DNA of 64,000 bases from Pleomorphomonas oryzae DSM 16300 (lineage in GTDB: Bacteria; Pseudomonadota; Alphaproteobacteria; Rhizobiales; Pleomorphomonadaceae), in contig NZ_AUHB01000003.1 in the NCBI RefSeq assembly GCF_000422965.1, positions 418,061-482,060 on the forward strand. Reading direction: 5' to 3'. The position numbers and the translations under genes were made by a program. The notes under the pieces were generated by a model. That model did not search any database and was not told the DNA's origin. It saw only the letters and a program-made list of their open reading frames with translations. Shown here in pieces: positions 62,753 to 64,000 of the stretch (positions are counted from its first letter, which is position 1; every line of letters starts with the position of its first letter).

Positions 62753-63781
62753 TCAGGCGGCCTTGCGGCGTTGAAGCGCGTCGAGCGCCGCGTCGATAAC
62801 CTCAAGGCCGGCGCCTTCCTTGACGCCCCCTTCGGTCAGGATGCGGCGCCAGGCGCGGGCGCCGGGGACCTTGTGGTAGAGGCCGAGCATATGGCGGGTG
62901 AAGGCGGACAATCGACCGCCAGCGGCCAAATAAGCAGCGATATACGGCCGCATCCGCTCCACCACCGCATATGGGTCGGCATCTTCTGTGGCCACGCCAT
63001 AGACGAGCCGATCGACCGAGCCGAGCAGCGCCGGCTCCTGATAGGCCGCACGTCCCAGCATCACGCCGTCAAGTGTCTTCAGAAGATCAAGAGCCGCATC
63101 GAGGTCGTTGATGCCCCCGTTGATGCCGATGAACACATTGGGATAGCGCGCCTTGAGGCGGCGGACGCGGTCATAATCGAGCGGCGGGATATCGCGATTT
63201 TCCTTGGGGCTGAGGCCCTTCAGCCACGCCTTGCGGGCGTGCACCCAGAGGGCGGAAACGCCGGCAGCGATCACCGCATCGGCAAGCTTGTCGAGCGCCT
63301 CCTCAGGATCCTGCTCGTCAACGCCGATCCGGCACTTGACGGTGACTGGCACGCTGACGGCCGCCCGCATCGCCGCCACACACTCGGCGACTAGCGCCGG
63401 CTCCAGCATCAGGCAGGCGCCGAACCGGCCCGACTGCACGCGGTCGGACGGACAGCCGACGTTGAGGTTGATCTCGTCATAGCCCCAGTCCTCGCCCACC
63501 TTGGCCGCAAACGCCAGCTCGGCCGGATCGGCCCCGCCGAGCTGCAGCGCGACAGGATGCTCCTCGTGGGAAAAGCCTAGCAGCTTATCACGATCGCCAA
63601 AGCGGATCGCCGCCGTCGTCACCATTTCCGTATAGAGCAGCGCACGCGCGCTCAGCTGCCGATGGAACAGCCGACAATTGCGATCCGTCCAATCGAGCAT
63701 CGGTGCGACGGCAAAAATCGGCCCCTTGATGTTGCTCGACTTTTCTGAATTCTCTCGATTATTTCGTTGCGACCGTTGCAA
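62753..63781 (-). CDS. dusA: tRNA dihydrouridine synthase A with altered N-terminus
   Basis: A 342-residue FMN enzyme that reduces U20 in tRNA. Conserved text is FAVAPMLDWTDRNCRLFHRQL, LQLGGADPAELAFAA, EINLNVGCPSDRVQSGRFGACLM with the catalytic Cys, and VHARKAWLKGLSPKENR. The first 19 residues (MQRSQRNNRENSEKSS...) are unlike usual DusA and are AT-rich in the DNA. The only available start before the FMN site is a TTG at 63781; an in-frame stop lies two codons upstream. Together with the integrase next to it this suggests that an element entered the 5' end of dusA and replaced its natural start. Confidence 0.93.
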   Translation of the reverse strand: MQRSQRNNRENSEKSSNIKGPIFAVAPMLDWTDRNCRLFHRQLSARALLYTEMVTTAAIRFGDRDKLLGFSHEEHPVALQLGGADPAELAFAAKVGEDWGYDEINLNVGCPSDRVQSGRFGACLMLEPALVAECVAAMRAAVSVPVTVKCRIGVDEQDPEEALDKLADAVIAAGVSALWVHARKAWLKGLSPKENRDIPPLDYDRVRRLKARYPNVFIGINGGINDLDAALDLLKTLDGVMLGRAAYQEPALLGSVDRLVYGVATEDADPYAVVERMRPYIAAYLAAGGRLSAFTRHMLGLYHKVPGARAWRRILTEGGVKEGAGLEVIDAALDALQRRKAA

Positions 63782-63801
63782 ATCTCACATCTTTCGTTGC
63801 G
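63762..63801 (+). repeat. Direct repeat TTTCGTTGCG, two copies 30 bases apart
   Basis: TTTCGTTGCG occurs at 63762-63771 and 63792-63801, at the junction of dusA and the integrase leader. Spaced direct repeats next to an attachment site are often integrase arm-binding or excisionase sites. The first copy lies within the dusA reading frame. Confidence 0.5.
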
Positions 63802-63883
63802 TATTTAGCGATATTCGCGGGCATTCGTTCGGGCTATTTTGGACACTGTTCTAAATGTTCGAACACAAAGGGCCGTGTACCAA

Positions 63884-64000
63884 ATGGGGAGCATCGTAGA
63901 GCGGAAGCGGAAGGACGGAAGCACCTCCTATCTGGCGAAGGTGTCCGTCATGAAAGACAAGGTGATAGTCCATAGCGAGGCGAAGACATTTGACCGCCGG
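63884..64000 (+). CDS. Tyrosine recombinase/phage integrase, N-terminus only
   Basis: The first 39 codons are present and the gene runs off the right edge. MGSIVERKRKDGSTSYLAKV and the end SEAKTFDRR match the arm-binding start of phage-type tyrosine integrases (IRKRKDGSTSY...HxEAKTFxxR). The gene faces away from dusA, 102 bases from its start codon, as in dusA-targeted prophages and islands. No catalytic residues are in view. Confidence 0.85.
   Translation, partial: MGSIVERKRKDGSTSYLAKVSVMKDKVIVHSEAKTFDRR

Noticed and set aside
63848..63865. GTTC repeats before the integrase as a possible LexA (SOS) box
   Set aside because: The alphaproteobacterial box needs GTTC-N7-GTTC; here the two GTTC are five bases apart. 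TGTTCGAACA is a palindrome but does not fit the LexA pattern.
1..64000. tRNA, rRNA genes or CRISPR arrays
   Set aside because: Reading through the intergenic regions showed no rRNA text, no regularly spaced repeats and no convincing tRNA; a tRNAscan run would settle the last point.

Overview
The window looks like part of a GC-rich chromosome of an alphaproteobacterium, probably of the order Hyphomicrobiales (Rhizobiales). Lineage-type indicators are an ATP12-like F1 chaperone gene next to a HAD phosphatase and glyQ, a SecG with a long Pro/Ala-rich tail, cobT and cobS back to back, a DUF1289 gene, and many uptake systems. The genus cannot be fixed from the sequence alone. No rRNA, tRNA or CRISPR array was seen.

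Layout. 1-7265: a plant-signal type regulatory locus. A LuxR solo carries the Met/Trp pair that marks the OryR/PipR/NesR subfamily. It lies between two proline-iminopeptidase-like hydrolases; one heads an operon for an oligopeptide ABC importer, and a cysteine hydrolase follows the other. 7244-11492: a glycerol-3-phosphate type ugpBAEC importer with a candidate Pho box. 12219-14252: a chemoreceptor. 14311-26069: efflux. This holds a cecR-ybhGFSR-like ABC-2 operon and an OMF-MFS-MacA-MacB operon, each with palindromic candidate operators. 26894-33748: a sugar-type ABC import operon with its own LacI regulator and a Gfo/Idh/MocA dehydrogenase; a perfect operator sits inside the promoter. 33976-39508: amino-acid metabolism (Cys/Met PLP enzyme, ReAV-type asparaginase, aminotransferase), a MarR regulator and an MFS carrier. 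39665-42951: a TPP riboswitch ahead of a NIPSNAP protein and a TRAP transporter. 43015-50216: housekeeping genes (pyrG, secG, ATP12, glyQ, SppA-like). 50407-57007: small and variable genes, including an AT-rich orphan and a split Ada/Ogt alkylation-repair pair. 57010-62733: trmN6-like, ispB, cobT, cobS and a bile-acid-symporter-like gene. 62753-64000: dusA, whose 5' end abuts the start of a tyrosine integrase, so an integrative element probably begins here and runs off the right edge.

The two most interesting systems are the LuxR-solo/peptidase/peptide-importer locus, which matches known plant-responsive loci and adds a second peptidase and a cysteine hydrolase, and the TPP-riboswitch-controlled NIPSNAP-TRAP operon, which suggests a thiamine-related uptake route of unusual type. 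Coordinates of start codons were chosen from ribosome binding sites, operon overlaps and family N-termini. No database search was possible, so family names rest on motif recognition.
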